In this document: positions 50,798 to 63,360 of the stretch, piece after piece
Layout: each line of letters opens with the position of its first letter
How positions within the stretch are numbered: position 1 is the stretch's first letter
Assembly (NCBI RefSeq): GCF_900169075.1
Contig: NZ_LT827015.1
Coordinates: 372,001-436,000 of the forward strand
Direction of reading: 5' to 3'
DNA length: 64,000 nt
Origin: Chryseobacterium phocaeense
Lineage (GTDB): Bacteria > Bacteroidota > Bacteroidia > Flavobacteriales > Weeksellaceae
Position numbers and translations under genes: made by a program
Notes under the pieces: generated by a model
Databases searched by the model: none
What the model saw: only the letters and a program-made list of their open reading frames with translations
Told to the model about the DNA's origin: nothing

Positions 50798-53266
50798 TTA
50801 TTTTTTGATGAATTTTTGAATCATTGTTTTGTCTTTGGTAAACAGTTTAATGATGTAGTTGCCTTTGGACAGTTCAGCTACATTCACAGAGCTGCCTTTT
50901 ACTCCTTTGGTATTCATTATTCTTCCGGAAGCATCGTAAATTTCAACCTTAATGATCTCTTCACCGGATTTAATGTAAAGAATGTCTTCTACCGGATTCG
51001 GATAAATACTCACAACATCTTTATTACCTTTGGTTTCAGTTACGGCCAGTACATTTCTTACCGTTGTGGTATAGGTATTGGTGATAATCGGAGCGTTATA
51101 ATCAAAGTAGATGTCTGCCGTATTGCTGAACGCGTCACCTAAATTCAGCGTAGATTTTGTTTTGATCTTGAAAGAAATATAGCCGTCGTTATTCTGGTCA
51201 TCAAACGGAAGCTGGATATTTTCAAAAATAAATTCGGCCATATTGTTTCCGGTCATTCTCGTTACAAAACTGTGGCTTGCATGTAAAGGGGTCAATGTGG
51301 AAATTTCAAATTTTGAAGGATCAATCACATCTTTCACCACAATATTTCTGGCATTGGCCGTACCCTTATTTTCAAAGCGGATCAGGTAATGAACGTAATC
51401 TCCCACCTGTGTCTGTGCAATCATGGTTCCTTCCAGACAGGTCTTATCATTCGGATCCAGGGAGTTTACGACCGTTTGGTTCAGGGTAAATGTATTGTCA
51501 GCCGGTGTATCATCTGTTGCTCCGGTGATCTGTGCTGTATAATGCAGAACATCACCATCGTTTACCGGTGGAGTGTCGGTAGGGGTATTCAGCTCCAGTT
51601 TCACCTTGATTTCTCTGGTTTCGAAAGGAGCAAGTCCCGTAAAATTCCAGGTCAGGTTTCCGGTAGATTGTGCATCAGGCGTTACGGTAGAGCTTACGAA
51701 ATCCATAAGGCTGTCATTGTAAAGGAATCCAACAGTTCCGGACTGCATGGTTGTTCCTTTATTTTTATAAACAATCTTATAATCTGAATTAAATCCCGGA
51801 ACAGCAGAGTCCAGCGGGATGATGACAATTTCAAGGTCCGGATGGGAACCATTCGCCGTAATACAGAAATTCTGGGTCAGTGGACTGGTCATCGTCGGGA
51901 AGGTGGCTGTAAAAGAAGCCGGCGATATACTGAAATAAGCCGGGTTTTCAAGAACCGGAGTGATGGTATGGGCTCCTGCCTGCACCGGAATGGAGTAGTC
52001 TCCTGCACCATTACCGATTATACTTCCCGTAATTCCGCCACCTGTAACAGTGAATTTTTGAAATGCCTTATTCGGATCTGTTGGATCACAGCTGTTTCCG
52101 TTAAGGTCATATTTTGTATTCCCTTTGATGGTATAGAAAGTTCCGCCCGGAGTGAAGGAACAATAAGAATTTACTGTTACATTATTATATCCGAAGAGCG
52201 CATTTTGGCTGATCGTATTGTTAATTTCCGAATCATCACAGCAGATATAGCTTAAATTGGGGTTGTTCTGATATAAACCCGACGTCATTCTGCCGTTTTT
52301 TATAAAGATATTCTGTAAATTGTTGTTAGGAGCATTGAATGAGTTCAGTATCGTGTTATGGCTGATATCAAGAGAAGTCAGCTGATTGTTGTTAAGGAAA
52401 AGCGTCTGCAACGCAGGAACCGCCGAAAGATCGATGCTTGTCAGCTGGTTGTTGATGATTCTCAGATAATTTAAAGCAGGAGTTTGGCTTAAATTTAATG
52501 TAGACAGATTATTAAAACTGGCTTCCAGATATTTTAATTTTGGAGTATTCTGGAGAATAATTGAAGTAAGCTGATTGGCCGGGCAGTTCAGGGTTTCAAG
52601 CTTTGTCAGATTAGTTAAGTCAAGACTCGTTAATGCATTTCCCGTAATATTAAAGCTGTACAGATCCACCAGCGAACTTACATCAATACTGGTGATTTCA
52701 TTGTAGCTGATGAGAAGATATTTCATTGTAGTGCTTCCTGCGTAGTTGATCGTTTGCAGTTTTCCGCCGTTACAAGTCAGGATATTCATTTTGGGAAGAT
52801 TTGAAATATCAAGATTCACAATAGCGGAATTGGAAACATTAATATTTTCCAGGACAGGACAGCCTGTAAAATTCGCAGAGGTCATATTAATGTTATTCTC
52901 GAAGCTCACCAGCTTTAGGTTTTGCATACCGCTAACATCTACTGAAAGAAGACCCGGAGAGTCGGAAACATCCAGATATTCCAGATTGGTGAAAGATTTT
53001 ACCCCTTCAATGGAAGAAATCTGAAAAGGGTTTCCGTTTGAACTGTAAATGGTAATATCCCTGATATTGGCGGCTTCAGAAAGCTGGATTTCCCCGTCAT
53101 TATTAAGGTCCATGGCGATCCAGTTGCCTGCAAGATCCTGGGTGATGTGGTTGGTAGCAGTTCCGGAAAGAAGTTTAGTCTTAAACTGAAGATCCGGAAT
53201 GTTTACAATCTGCGCTACGACAGATAAGTGCGCCATAAAGAGCACAAAAAAGTAGAGTTTTTTCAT
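50798..53266 (-). CDS. LRR surface protein with T9SS sorting domain, copy 1
   Basis: 822 residues. A signal peptide ends VVAQ. An EF-hand-like loop (DLNNDGEIQLSEA, about 52-64) comes next, then Bacteroidota-type leucine-rich repeats with the SLDLTNLTKLETLNCPANQL pattern (about 85-345). A beta-rich region with DLNGNSCDPTDP and a DUF11-like domain (NDKTCLEG, VHYLIRFENKGTANAR, about 590-720) follow. The C-terminal T9SS type A sorting domain begins SIYPNPVEDILYIKSGEEII (about 750) and ends KTMIQKFIKK. It is exported by T9SS and attached to the cell surface or released. It is paralogous to the gene at 54376-56961. Confidence 0.9.
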   Translation of the reverse strand: MKKLYFFVLFMAHLSVVAQIVNIPDLQFKTKLLSGTATNHITQDLAGNWIAMDLNNDGEIQLSEAANIRDITIYSSNGNPFQISSIEGVKSFTNLEYLDVSDSPGLLSVDVSGMQNLKLVSFENNINMTSANFTGCPVLENINVSNSAIVNLDISNLPKMNILTCNGGKLQTINYAGSTTMKYLLISYNEITSIDVSSLVDLYSFNITGNALTSLDLTNLTKLETLNCPANQLTSIILQNTPKLKYLEASFNNLSTLNLSQTPALNYLRIINNQLTSIDLSAVPALQTLFLNNNQLTSLDISHNTILNSFNAPNNNLQNIFIKNGRMTSGLYQNNPNLSYICCDDSEINNTISQNALFGYNNVTVNSYCSFTPGGTFYTIKGNTKYDLNGNSCDPTDPNKAFQKFTVTGGGITGSIIGNGAGDYSIPVQAGAHTITPVLENPAYFSISPASFTATFPTMTSPLTQNFCITANGSHPDLEIVIIPLDSAVPGFNSDYKIVYKNKGTTMQSGTVGFLYNDSLMDFVSSTVTPDAQSTGNLTWNFTGLAPFETREIKVKLELNTPTDTPPVNDGDVLHYTAQITGATDDTPADNTFTLNQTVVNSLDPNDKTCLEGTMIAQTQVGDYVHYLIRFENKGTANARNIVVKDVIDPSKFEISTLTPLHASHSFVTRMTGNNMAEFIFENIQLPFDDQNNDGYISFKIKTKSTLNLGDAFSNTADIYFDYNAPIITNTYTTTVRNVLAVTETKGNKDVVSIYPNPVEDILYIKSGEEIIKVEIYDASGRIMNTKGVKGSSVNVAELSKGNYIIKLFTKDKTMIQKFIKK

Positions 53267-53506
53267 GGTTAAGTGATATTTGTTCTGATAAATATATAAA
53301 AAATTATATTACGAAAAATAATTACTTTTTAGTTTTTATTATTTTATATAATTTTTATTTTATTTGTTTTTGTTTAATTAATTTATTGAAATGTTGATTT
53401 TATATTAATTTTATTCAATCTAAATTTTCTGCAGTATTGAATGATAAAAACGGAAAATAATCCTGACAGGAAAATTAAGATCCGGATTATTTGAGATTAA
53501 AAATTA

Positions 53507-54320
53507 ACCACAAAAGGCGCAAAAGTTTTTAAACACTTAAGTTATTTTGAAGTTTAATATTAGGATGCGTAGAAGTTCACTTAAGTTTTAGAAAAAATCA
53601 AAAGATTTTTATGCCGTAAAATTTGCACAATCATCTGTGGAAATCTGTGTTATCAGTAGGAAATAAAAAATAGTCACAAAAGGCGCAAAAGTTTTTAAAC
53701 ACTTAAGTTATTTTGAAGTTTAATTAGAATGCGTAGAAGTTCACTTAAGTTTTGGATAAATCAGAGATTTTAATCCATCATCAAAAATCTGCTCTATCTG
53801 TTTAATCTGCGAGAGATAAAAAAAGAACCATTAAGATTTATTTAAGTTTTTAAGAATATTAAGTTCGAGTTGCGCTTAAGCGGTATGGCTTAAAAAAATC
53901 TTTAGATTTTTTCTCTTAACTTTTCTTATCCTCTTAACTGATCTTAATGTTTTAAATCTATCCTGATCATCTGTGAAAACCTGTGTCATCTGTGGGAGAC
54001 AAAAAAACCACAAAAGTCACAAAAGTTTTTAAACACTTTAGTGATTTGAAGTTTAATATTAGAATGCGTAGAAGTTCACATAAGTTTTAGAAAAATCAAA
54101 GATTTTTATGCCGTAAAATTTGCACAATCATCTGTGGAAATCTGTGTCATCAGTGGGAAATAAAAAATAGCTACAAAAGGCGCAAAAGTTTTTTACACTT
54201 TAGTGATTTGAAGTTTAATATTAGAATGCGTAGAAGTTTACATAAGTTTTAGAAAAAATCAAAAGTTTTTATAGATCATCAAAAATCTGCTCTATCTGTT
54301 TAATCTGCGAGAGACAAAAA
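53507..54320. repeat. Tandem array of ~160-bp units (array B)
   Basis: Five units start near 53507, 53671, 53822 (divergent), 54007 and 54169, each with the CACAAAAGGCGCAAAAGTTT-type opening, the AAGTTCACTTAAGTTTTAG block and ATCTGTG motifs. It is the same family as array A at 44.6-45.4 kb. It fills the 1.1-kb gap between the two LRR genes. The region before it (53267-53506) is very AT-rich, with no feature I can support. Confidence 0.8.
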
Positions 54321-54351
54321 AAGACCATCTCAAAAGTGAGATAGTCTTTTT
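54317..54351 (-). terminator. Intrinsic terminator of the second LRR/T9SS gene
   Basis: AAAAAGACCATCTC / GAGATAGTCTTTTT stem. Confidence 0.8.
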
Positions 54352-54375
54352 ATTATTATTTGAAGCCTTAAAAAA

Positions 54376-56961
54376 TTAAGCCTTAATAAACTTAAGAGTC
54401 ATTGTTTTGCTCTTTGTAGATACTTTGATGATGTAATTTCCTTTCTTGAGATTGGAAACATTTAAGGAATTATTCTTTATCCCTGTAGTAGTAAGGATTC
54501 TTCCTGATGCATCGTAGAGCTCAGCTTTGATCACCACCTCATTGGATTTAACGTAAAGAATGTCCTGTACAGGATTAGGATAAATACTGAAATCATCTTT
54601 AACATTCATCACCTCAGATGTGGCCAGAACATTTTGTACAGTGGTTGTGTAGGTGTTCGTAATGATCGGAGCGTTATAATCAAAATAGATATCCGCCTTA
54701 TTGCTGAAGCTGTCACCGGCTGCTAAAGTAGATCTTGTTTTAATTTTAAAAGACACATATCCGTCATTATTGGCATCATCAAACGGCAACTGAATGTTCT
54801 CAAATATAAATTCAGCGTTGCTTCCTGAAATTCTGGTTACAAAATTGTGGCTTCCGTTAAGGGCAACCAGACTGGATAGATCATACTTAGTGGCATCAAT
54901 TTCATCTTTTACCACAATATTCTGGGCATTGGCAGTTCCCGTATTTTCAAACCGGATCAGGTAATGAACGTAATCTCCAACTTTCGCCTGAGAAATTGAA
55001 GTTCCCTGCAGGCATGTTTTATCATTCGGGTCAAAAGAATTAACAACCGTTTGATTTAACGTAAATGCATTATCTGCCGGAGTATCGTCCGAAGCTCCGT
55101 TGATTTGTGCATGGTAGGGAAGTATAGACCCGCTGGTCAGAGGCGGTGTTTGTGTCGGTGTATTTAAATGTACCGTTACCGTTATTTCTCTCGTTTCAAA
55201 AGGCTGCAGATTACTGAAATTCCAGTTAAGGGTTCCCGGGGATGATGAATTCGGAACTAGGCTTGAACTCAGATAATTCATGACATTATGATTGTAACTG
55301 AAACTAAGGCTTCCGGATTGTACCGATGTTCCTTTGTTTTTGTAAATGATTTTATATTTGGAATCAAAGCCGGGACGGGCAATCGTAAACGGAATAATGA
55401 ACGTTTCCAGATCATGATGGGTTCCATTCGCTGCAAGGCAGAAATTCTGAGTAAACAGAGCTGGTTGGCTTGGGAAATTAACCGTTGATGAAGCCGGTGA
55501 AACCGTAAAATACGACGGATTTTCCAAAACAGGTGTGATGATATTGGTGGTTGCCGGAAGGTACATCTGATGAGAACCGCTTCCGTTGGCTATTGTGGTT
55601 GAAAATCCTGATCCATACGTTAAAACACTGAATTTCTGGAAAGGTTTCGAAGGATCACTGCTGTCACATCCGTTTCCGTTGCTGTCCAGCCTTGTTGTAC
55701 CCTGAACCAGGGAAGAATTACCGCCGGGTGTGAAGGTGCAGTAAGAATTCACCACCACATTCGTCTGATTGTATTGGGTTAACAACGCATTTACTGCATA
55801 AATTTCCCCCGGATCTATACAAATGTACTGCAGCTGTGGTGTATTGGCAAACGCACTCGCCGATCCCTGCCCGTTAAAGATTTCCTTACCGTTTTTCATC
55901 AACAGTGTCTTCAGATTAATGTTATCGGAACAGTCAAATGAAATCAGCTGGGAATTTTGGGTAAAATCAAGATTGGTAAACTGGTTATTGTGAAGCTGGA
56001 TTCCTTTTATATAAGGAATCTGATTAAAGGCTATATTTTGCAGCTGATTATTACCGGCATAGATATACAGCAGATTATTATTGTTATTGAACGTTAAGTT
56101 TGAAAGTAAATTATTATTGATCGTAAGTTGATAAAGCAAAGGATTGGCGCTAAAATTCAAACTTGTAAGTTGGTTTTCATGCGCGTAAAAGTCAAGCAGT
56201 CCTGTGTATGGCGAAGGATCAAAAGTCTGGAAGAGATTGGTGGATATGCTTAAGTAAGTAACCAGAGAAGGATTAGGGACATTAAGGCTGCTTAGTTTAT
56301 TACGGAATAATTCCAGTTTTTTTAAACCTACATCGCCTGCAAAATTAATACTGGTCAGGGACGGGTTTTCAGTGACCCTTACTTCTTCAAGCGAAGGAAG
56401 GTTGCTCAGATTTAAAGATGTCAGGGTCGAACCCGATAAAGAGAATTTTTTAAGGCCTGGTGTGGCTGAAATATTCACGCCATTGACATTATTCAGCTTA
56501 ATTTCCTGAACAGCCGTATTCTGGATATTGATGATATTTCCATGAGCTCCCAGATGCGCCAGGGTAAGGGCGTTACAGTTTTCGATGGTTACGTTGGCGG
56601 CCTGGCCTCCCAGAAATTTTATGATCTGAAGATTAGGATAATTGCTGAAAACCAGATGGTAGGTGGTTAAATTAGGATTGGTTAAAGTCAGTTCAGTCAG
56701 ATTCGGAAATTGGTTCAGACCGGATAAACTTGTTAATGCATCGGTAAGGTCATTGATATTTAGTTTATAAACCATTGCTGCTTCCGAAACCTGAATTTCT
56801 CCATCGCCATTGGCATCAAGGGTGATATAAGTCCCGCCTGAATTACTGGCCGTTCCATACGTCAGCAATTTTGACTTTAGATAAGAATCGGGAATAGAAA
56901 GGATCTGTGCCTGGAGTGCACCGACAAACATCATCAGAATGATGAAGTAGATTTTTTTCAT
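54376..56961 (-). CDS. LRR surface protein with T9SS sorting domain, copy 2
   Basis: 861 residues with the same plan as copy 1. A signal peptide ends GALQAQ. An EF-hand-like loop (TLDANGDGEIQVSEA) is followed by leucine-rich repeats (about 90-360), then DSNGNGCDSSDP, the DUF11-like region with SFDPNDKTCLQG and FENTGTANAQNIVV, and a T9SS type A sorting domain (SIYPNPVQDILYVKS to LKFIKA). The C-terminal half is much closer to copy 1 than the repeats, which suits a shared display stalk with a diversified binding surface (inference). Confidence 0.9.
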   Translation of the reverse strand: MKKIYFIILMMFVGALQAQILSIPDSYLKSKLLTYGTASNSGGTYITLDANGDGEIQVSEAAMVYKLNINDLTDALTSLSGLNQFPNLTELTLTNPNLTTYHLVFSNYPNLQIIKFLGGQAANVTIENCNALTLAHLGAHGNIINIQNTAVQEIKLNNVNGVNISATPGLKKFSLSGSTLTSLNLSNLPSLEEVRVTENPSLTSINFAGDVGLKKLELFRNKLSSLNVPNPSLVTYLSISTNLFQTFDPSPYTGLLDFYAHENQLTSLNFSANPLLYQLTINNNLLSNLTFNNNNNLLYIYAGNNQLQNIAFNQIPYIKGIQLHNNQFTNLDFTQNSQLISFDCSDNINLKTLLMKNGKEIFNGQGSASAFANTPQLQYICIDPGEIYAVNALLTQYNQTNVVVNSYCTFTPGGNSSLVQGTTRLDSNGNGCDSSDPSKPFQKFSVLTYGSGFSTTIANGSGSHQMYLPATTNIITPVLENPSYFTVSPASSTVNFPSQPALFTQNFCLAANGTHHDLETFIIPFTIARPGFDSKYKIIYKNKGTSVQSGSLSFSYNHNVMNYLSSSLVPNSSSPGTLNWNFSNLQPFETREITVTVHLNTPTQTPPLTSGSILPYHAQINGASDDTPADNAFTLNQTVVNSFDPNDKTCLQGTSISQAKVGDYVHYLIRFENTGTANAQNIVVKDEIDATKYDLSSLVALNGSHNFVTRISGSNAEFIFENIQLPFDDANNDGYVSFKIKTRSTLAAGDSFSNKADIYFDYNAPIITNTYTTTVQNVLATSEVMNVKDDFSIYPNPVQDILYVKSNEVVIKAELYDASGRILTTTGIKNNSLNVSNLKKGNYIIKVSTKSKTMTLKFIKA

Positions 56962-57011
56962 AGATTAGTTTTATTTAGTTTATTATTCTTTTATCAGTGA
57001 TAAACGCACAA

Positions 57012-57047
57012 AAATAAACCATTGAAATCTAATCTCAATGGTTTATT
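57012..57047. terminator. Terminator of ligA, symmetric
   Basis: AATAAACCATTGA / TCAATGGTTTATT stem with T-runs on both strands. Confidence 0.8.
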
Positions 57048-57065
57048 TTTTATTTGTTAAAGAAT

Positions 57066-59078
<2,013 letters not shown>

Positions 59079-59284
59079 CTATCTTTTACGCAAAAATAGC
59101 TAAACTAATTTCATTAAAAAATACCGCAATAAAATATTATGGGAAAATTAAAAAAGCGTAATATGATTTAAAGCATTGATTTTTATTATTTTAAAACACT
59201 TGTTTAAATTAATTTAACATTATGTTGTGATTTAATTGAAAATTTGTTAAAACTCCCTTAAACACGCGGCTGGGAAAGACAAAA

Positions 59285-59292
59285 TACCTTTG
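59285..59292 (+). promoter_or_regulatory. -7 box of the Oar-like receptor gene
   Basis: TACCTTTG, 105 nt before the chosen ATG at 59398. The in-frame ATG at 59347 lies after it, so this site does not decide the start. The signal peptide does. Confidence 0.45.
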
Positions 59293-59397
59293 CACATCTA
59301 ATTTGAAGAAACCTGTATGTTCAGAATGATTTGGTAACATAAAACCATGCAGGTTCCTGACGGCTTTAAAAAAATAATTAAAAAGATTTCGGAAGAG

Positions 59398-62300
59398 ATG
59401 AGAAGAGTAAAGATTGTACTAGGATTATTGTTTTTGGGATTTGGAACACTGGCTTATGCGCAGACTACGCAGGCTTCTATTGTGGGAAAAGTAACCGGGC
59501 TGGGCAGTACTGCTCAGGAAAAAGTGAAAGTAACGATCGTGAACGAGTCTACAGGGTTCAGGACGGAGACAGAGACCAACTCAAAAGGGGAGTATATTTT
59601 TAAAGAAATTCCTCTGGGTGGGCCTTATACGGTGATCGTGAATGAGGAGAAAAAAGAAGGCTATAACGTGAACTTCGGTGATCAGGTTACGGTGAATATG
59701 AGCTTAGGCGGCGAGCAGAACCAGATAGAAGAAGTGGTGGTAACCGGAAATCTGAAAAACAAGATCGGAAACCTTGGAGCTGCTACTGCTATTTCTGCGA
59801 AGAACATCAGCATGCTTCCGGTGAACGGAAGAAATTTCACCAATCTTACCGAATTATCCCCGTTAAGCGGAAAAGGAGGAAACCTTTCCGGACAGCTGGG
59901 ATCTTCCACGAACTTCACCATCGACGGGATGACGGCCAAAAACCCAACGTCTGCAGGATCTACGACCAGCCGAAGCGGTGCACCATTCTCCATTTCCATC
60001 GAAGCGGTACGTGAATTTAAAATCACGACTAACCAGTACGATGTAACGTTGGGAAGAAGCGGCGGTGGAACGGTAAGTGCCGTTACAAAATCCGGTACGA
60101 ATAAGTTCTCCGGAAGTGCATGGGAATATTTAAGAACCAACTGGCTTTCCAGCCCGTATGACATCCGCGGAAATAAAAGAGAGAACGATTTCTCTACTTC
60201 CCAGTTCGGGTTTTCATTGGGCGGACCAATTATCAAGAATAAACTTCACTTCTTTGTTGCCTGGGACCACCAGCTGGATTCAAGACCGCTGATCATTGCA
60301 GACATCAAGTCTCCGGAAGATGAGAAAAGATTCAATACAACCACCCAGACGCTTAATCAGTTTCTGGATATTGCAAGATCAAAATATGGTGTAGGAAATA
60401 CGCCGCAATTCGGAAGTTTTGATAAAGTGAGAAATTCTGATGCAGGATTCCTTCGTCTGGACTGGCAGATCAATGAGAAAAACCTCTTGACCTTACGAAA
60501 TAATTTCACGTATGACCTGAACAAAAACGGATTGGGAGACAATACCGCGATCAATTTCTTTGAATCATACGGGAATGATAAAAACCTGGATAACAGCTTA
60601 CTTTTAACATTAAGGACGAATATCAGGCCGAATATCACAAATGAATTAAAAGCGCAGTATTTATATACATTCCAGGACAGTTATCAGAACGACGAGTTAG
60701 GAAAAACAGTTCCAAGAGCTGTGGTAGAAGGGGTGGTTTCCAGTGTGGGAGCAACCAATATCCAGATCGGGGGACATCGTTTCGCTCAGGAAGGTTTCAG
60801 AAATAATGTATTCCAGGTAGTGGATAACCTATACTACAACACGGATAAAATTAAATACACTTTTGGGGTTGACTTAATGTACACCAGATCAAAATCCATC
60901 TATGGAAGTGAGGTGAACGGAAGATTCCAGTTTCAGGGAATGACGAATTTCAACAACCTTACGCCTTACAGATTCTACAGGGAGGTGCCTTTGATAGATG
61001 ACCCGTCTGTGAAATCCAGTATCTGGAATGCAGGTCTGTATGGGCAGATCCAGACTAAAATAGCCACAGGCCTTGATTTCATGGCCGGATTAAGATTTGA
61101 TTACGGAGGATATCCGAAAGCTGAATTCAACCAGAAGCTTTTTGATGAGATGGGAATCAGAACGGATAACCAGATCAAATCTTTTGTTGTTCAGCCGAGA
61201 TTCCAGTTTGACTGGAATATCAACGAAGAGAATAAAGATTTTGTGAAATTTGGTGCCGGAATTTTCTCTTCCGATATCAACAATTATATGGTGATCAATA
61301 ATCTTGTTTTTGACGGAAATCATCTCGCGACAGTAGATGTAAATCCTACCACGATTGGTCTGACTCCTGATTTCCCGGCGTACAGAAATGACTATGGAAC
61401 GGTTCCTTCATTGTCACAATATCAGATCCCAACCATCAATTACACAGGAAAGGACGCAAAAATTCCAATCGTTTATAAAGCGAATATCTCCTACACTCAC
61501 TTCTTTAACGAAAGATTCAGAGCGGGAATTGCAGGATATATGGCACTGGGAAGAAATAATTACTTCTACTACGACAGAAATATGAAGGCTAACCCGGCTT
61601 TCACTTTAGCCAACGAAGGCGGAAGAGGAGTGTATGTGCCTGAATCCACGATCATCAATAATGCAAATAACAGTGTGAGCATCGACTGGAAAGAAGGAAG
61701 AATCAATAAAAAATTCGGAAGAGTGCTTGAGCTTGTGAGTGACGGTAAAGTGAACCAGTATTCATTCGTGGTGGATGCCAGCTACCGTTACTGGAAAGAT
61801 GGGGAGATCACGGCAAGTTATACCTGGTCTGATATCAAGGACAATACTTCCTACAACGGAAACGTAGCGAATTCTGCAACCCTTTCCACTCCGGTTCAGA
61901 GTGATCCGAGAGATTTGAGGATGAGCTATTCAGACAACCAGTTCAGAAATAAAATTGTAGTGTATGGTAACTCACCTACTATCGCAGGATTTACACTTGG
62001 ATTACGATATTCAGGGATCGGAGGAACGCGTTTCTCGGTAACTGCAGGAGGAAATATCAACGGGGATTTCGTGGATTCCAATGACCTGGCTTACATTTTC
62101 CCGGAAATCATCACCCAGCCGCTTCTTAACGACCCTGAAGTAGGACAGGCACTGAAAGATTATGTTGAAAAATATAACAATGCCATTGCAGAGCGTAACG
62201 GAGGTAAAAATGGCTTCTACGGAGTATGGGATGTACGTGTTGCGAAAAAGATCAAGTTTGAAAAAATAGGAGCTTTTGAGCTGTCCGTAGATATTTTCAA

Positions 62301-62484
62301 CGTAGCCAACCTTCTGAACAAAGAGTGGGGCGTGAACAAGTCTTATGGTAATATGTCTTTGTACAGGGTAACCAAGTTCAATCAGGCTACAAAACAGTTT
62401 GAATATGTTAAGAATACCAGCGGTCTGGCACCGCTTTCAGGAAACCCTTATCAGATTCAGATCGGAGCGAAATACAGTTTCTAA
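59398..62484 (+). CDS. Oar-like TonB-dependent outer-membrane receptor
   Basis: 1028 residues from ATG 59398, directly at the signal peptide MRRVKIVLGLLFLGFGTLAY. An earlier in-frame ATG (59347) would add 17 charged residues. A carboxypeptidase-regulatory-like domain (about 24-110, ASIVGKVTG and GEYIFKEIPLGGPYTVIV) and a plug-like region (GRNFTNLTELSPLSG, FTIDGMTAKN) precede the beta-barrel, which ends IQIGAKYSF. Such proteins import nutrients or act as surface adhesins. It is monocistronic. Confidence 0.9.
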   Translation: MRRVKIVLGLLFLGFGTLAYAQTTQASIVGKVTGLGSTAQEKVKVTIVNESTGFRTETETNSKGEYIFKEIPLGGPYTVIVNEEKKEGYNVNFGDQVTVNMSLGGEQNQIEEVVVTGNLKNKIGNLGAATAISAKNISMLPVNGRNFTNLTELSPLSGKGGNLSGQLGSSTNFTIDGMTAKNPTSAGSTTSRSGAPFSISIEAVREFKITTNQYDVTLGRSGGGTVSAVTKSGTNKFSGSAWEYLRTNWLSSPYDIRGNKRENDFSTSQFGFSLGGPIIKNKLHFFVAWDHQLDSRPLIIADIKSPEDEKRFNTTTQTLNQFLDIARSKYGVGNTPQFGSFDKVRNSDAGFLRLDWQINEKNLLTLRNNFTYDLNKNGLGDNTAINFFESYGNDKNLDNSLLLTLRTNIRPNITNELKAQYLYTFQDSYQNDELGKTVPRAVVEGVVSSVGATNIQIGGHRFAQEGFRNNVFQVVDNLYYNTDKIKYTFGVDLMYTRSKSIYGSEVNGRFQFQGMTNFNNLTPYRFYREVPLIDDPSVKSSIWNAGLYGQIQTKIATGLDFMAGLRFDYGGYPKAEFNQKLFDEMGIRTDNQIKSFVVQPRFQFDWNINEENKDFVKFGAGIFSSDINNYMVINNLVFDGNHLATVDVNPTTIGLTPDFPAYRNDYGTVPSLSQYQIPTINYTGKDAKIPIVYKANISYTHFFNERFRAGIAGYMALGRNNYFYYDRNMKANPAFTLANEGGRGVYVPESTIINNANNSVSIDWKEGRINKKFGRVLELVSDGKVNQYSFVVDASYRYWKDGEITASYTWSDIKDNTSYNGNVANSATLSTPVQSDPRDLRMSYSDNQFRNKIVVYGNSPTIAGFTLGLRYSGIGGTRFSVTAGGNINGDFVDSNDLAYIFPEIITQPLLNDPEVGQALKDYVEKYNNAIAERNGGKNGFYGVWDVRVAKKIKFEKIGAFELSVDIFNVANLLNKEWGVNKSYGNMSLYRVTKFNQATKQFEYVKNTSGLAPLSGNPYQIQIGAKYSF

Positions 62485-62544
62485 CAGATAAACATTACCT
62501 TTATCGAACGTTTTAAGTTTTTTATTTAATTATCCCATTGTATT

Positions 62545-63291
62545 ATGAAAAAAATTATCTTAGGGTTAGCAGTTTTAAGCACAGTTATCATGAAGGCCCA
62601 AACCCAGATTATCGCACACAGAGGTTATTTCCAGGCTCAGCCGCCTACAACGGAAAATTCTATTGCCTCTTTGGAAAATGCCCAGAAATTAAAGATATAC
62701 GGATCTGAATTTGATGTAAGAATGACCAAAGACGGCGTTCTTGTAGTGAACCATGACGAGCACCACGGTGAAATGGAGATCTCTGAAACTTCTTTTAAAG
62801 ATCTGGAGAAACTGAAGCTGTCTAACGGTGAAAAATTTCCTACCCTGAAGGACTATCTGAAGCAAGGTAAAAAAGATTCTTCTTTGAAGCTGATCGTTGA
62901 AATCAAACCGGCTAAAACCCCGGAAATTGAAAATGAGATCACGCAAAAGACCCTTAAAATGATCAAAGATATGAAGCTGGAAGGGCAGAGCGAATATATT
63001 TCTTTCAGCTTAAACATCTGCAAGCAGATCAAAAAACTGGAACCGAAATTCAAAGTGCAGTACCTGAACGGAGAGCTGTCTCCTGAGCAGATCAAAAAAG
63101 AAGGCCTGGACGGAATGGATTATCACTACAGTGTGTTTAAGAAAAACCCGACATGGATTTCTGAAGCCAAAGCACTTGGGCTGATCACCAATTCCTGGAC
63201 AGTGAATGATGTTGCGGTATATCAGGAGCTGAAAGATCAGGGGATAGGTTTTATTACCACCAATATTCCTGATCAGTTAAAAAATAAATAA
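62545..63291 (+). CDS. Glycerophosphodiester phosphodiesterase, secreted
   Basis: 248 residues. A signal peptide (about 1-18, ending MKAQ) precedes the GDPD TIM barrel. The catalytic pair is in IIAHRGYFQA (His-Arg), with the Glu/Asp metal ligands in TENSIASLENA and SEFDVRMTKDG and the second His in VVNHDEHHG. It hydrolyses glycerophosphodiesters to glycerol-3-phosphate in the periplasm. It lies 60 bp after the receptor gene. Confidence 0.92.
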   Translation: MKKIILGLAVLSTVIMKAQTQIIAHRGYFQAQPPTTENSIASLENAQKLKIYGSEFDVRMTKDGVLVVNHDEHHGEMEISETSFKDLEKLKLSNGEKFPTLKDYLKQGKKDSSLKLIVEIKPAKTPEIENEITQKTLKMIKDMKLEGQSEYISFSLNICKQIKKLEPKFKVQYLNGELSPEQIKKEGLDGMDYHYSVFKKNPTWISEAKALGLITNSWTVNDVAVYQELKDQGIGFITTNIPDQLKNK

Positions 63292-63328
63292 CAGACCGAC
63301 TTAAAAAGTCAAATGCTGAAAATTCACA

Positions 63329-63360
63329 GCCTGTCTCTTTTTATAGAGGCAGGTTTTTTT
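63329..63360 (+). terminator. Intrinsic terminator after the GDPD gene
   Basis: CCTGTCTC / GAGGCAGG stem with a seven-T tail. Confidence 0.85.
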
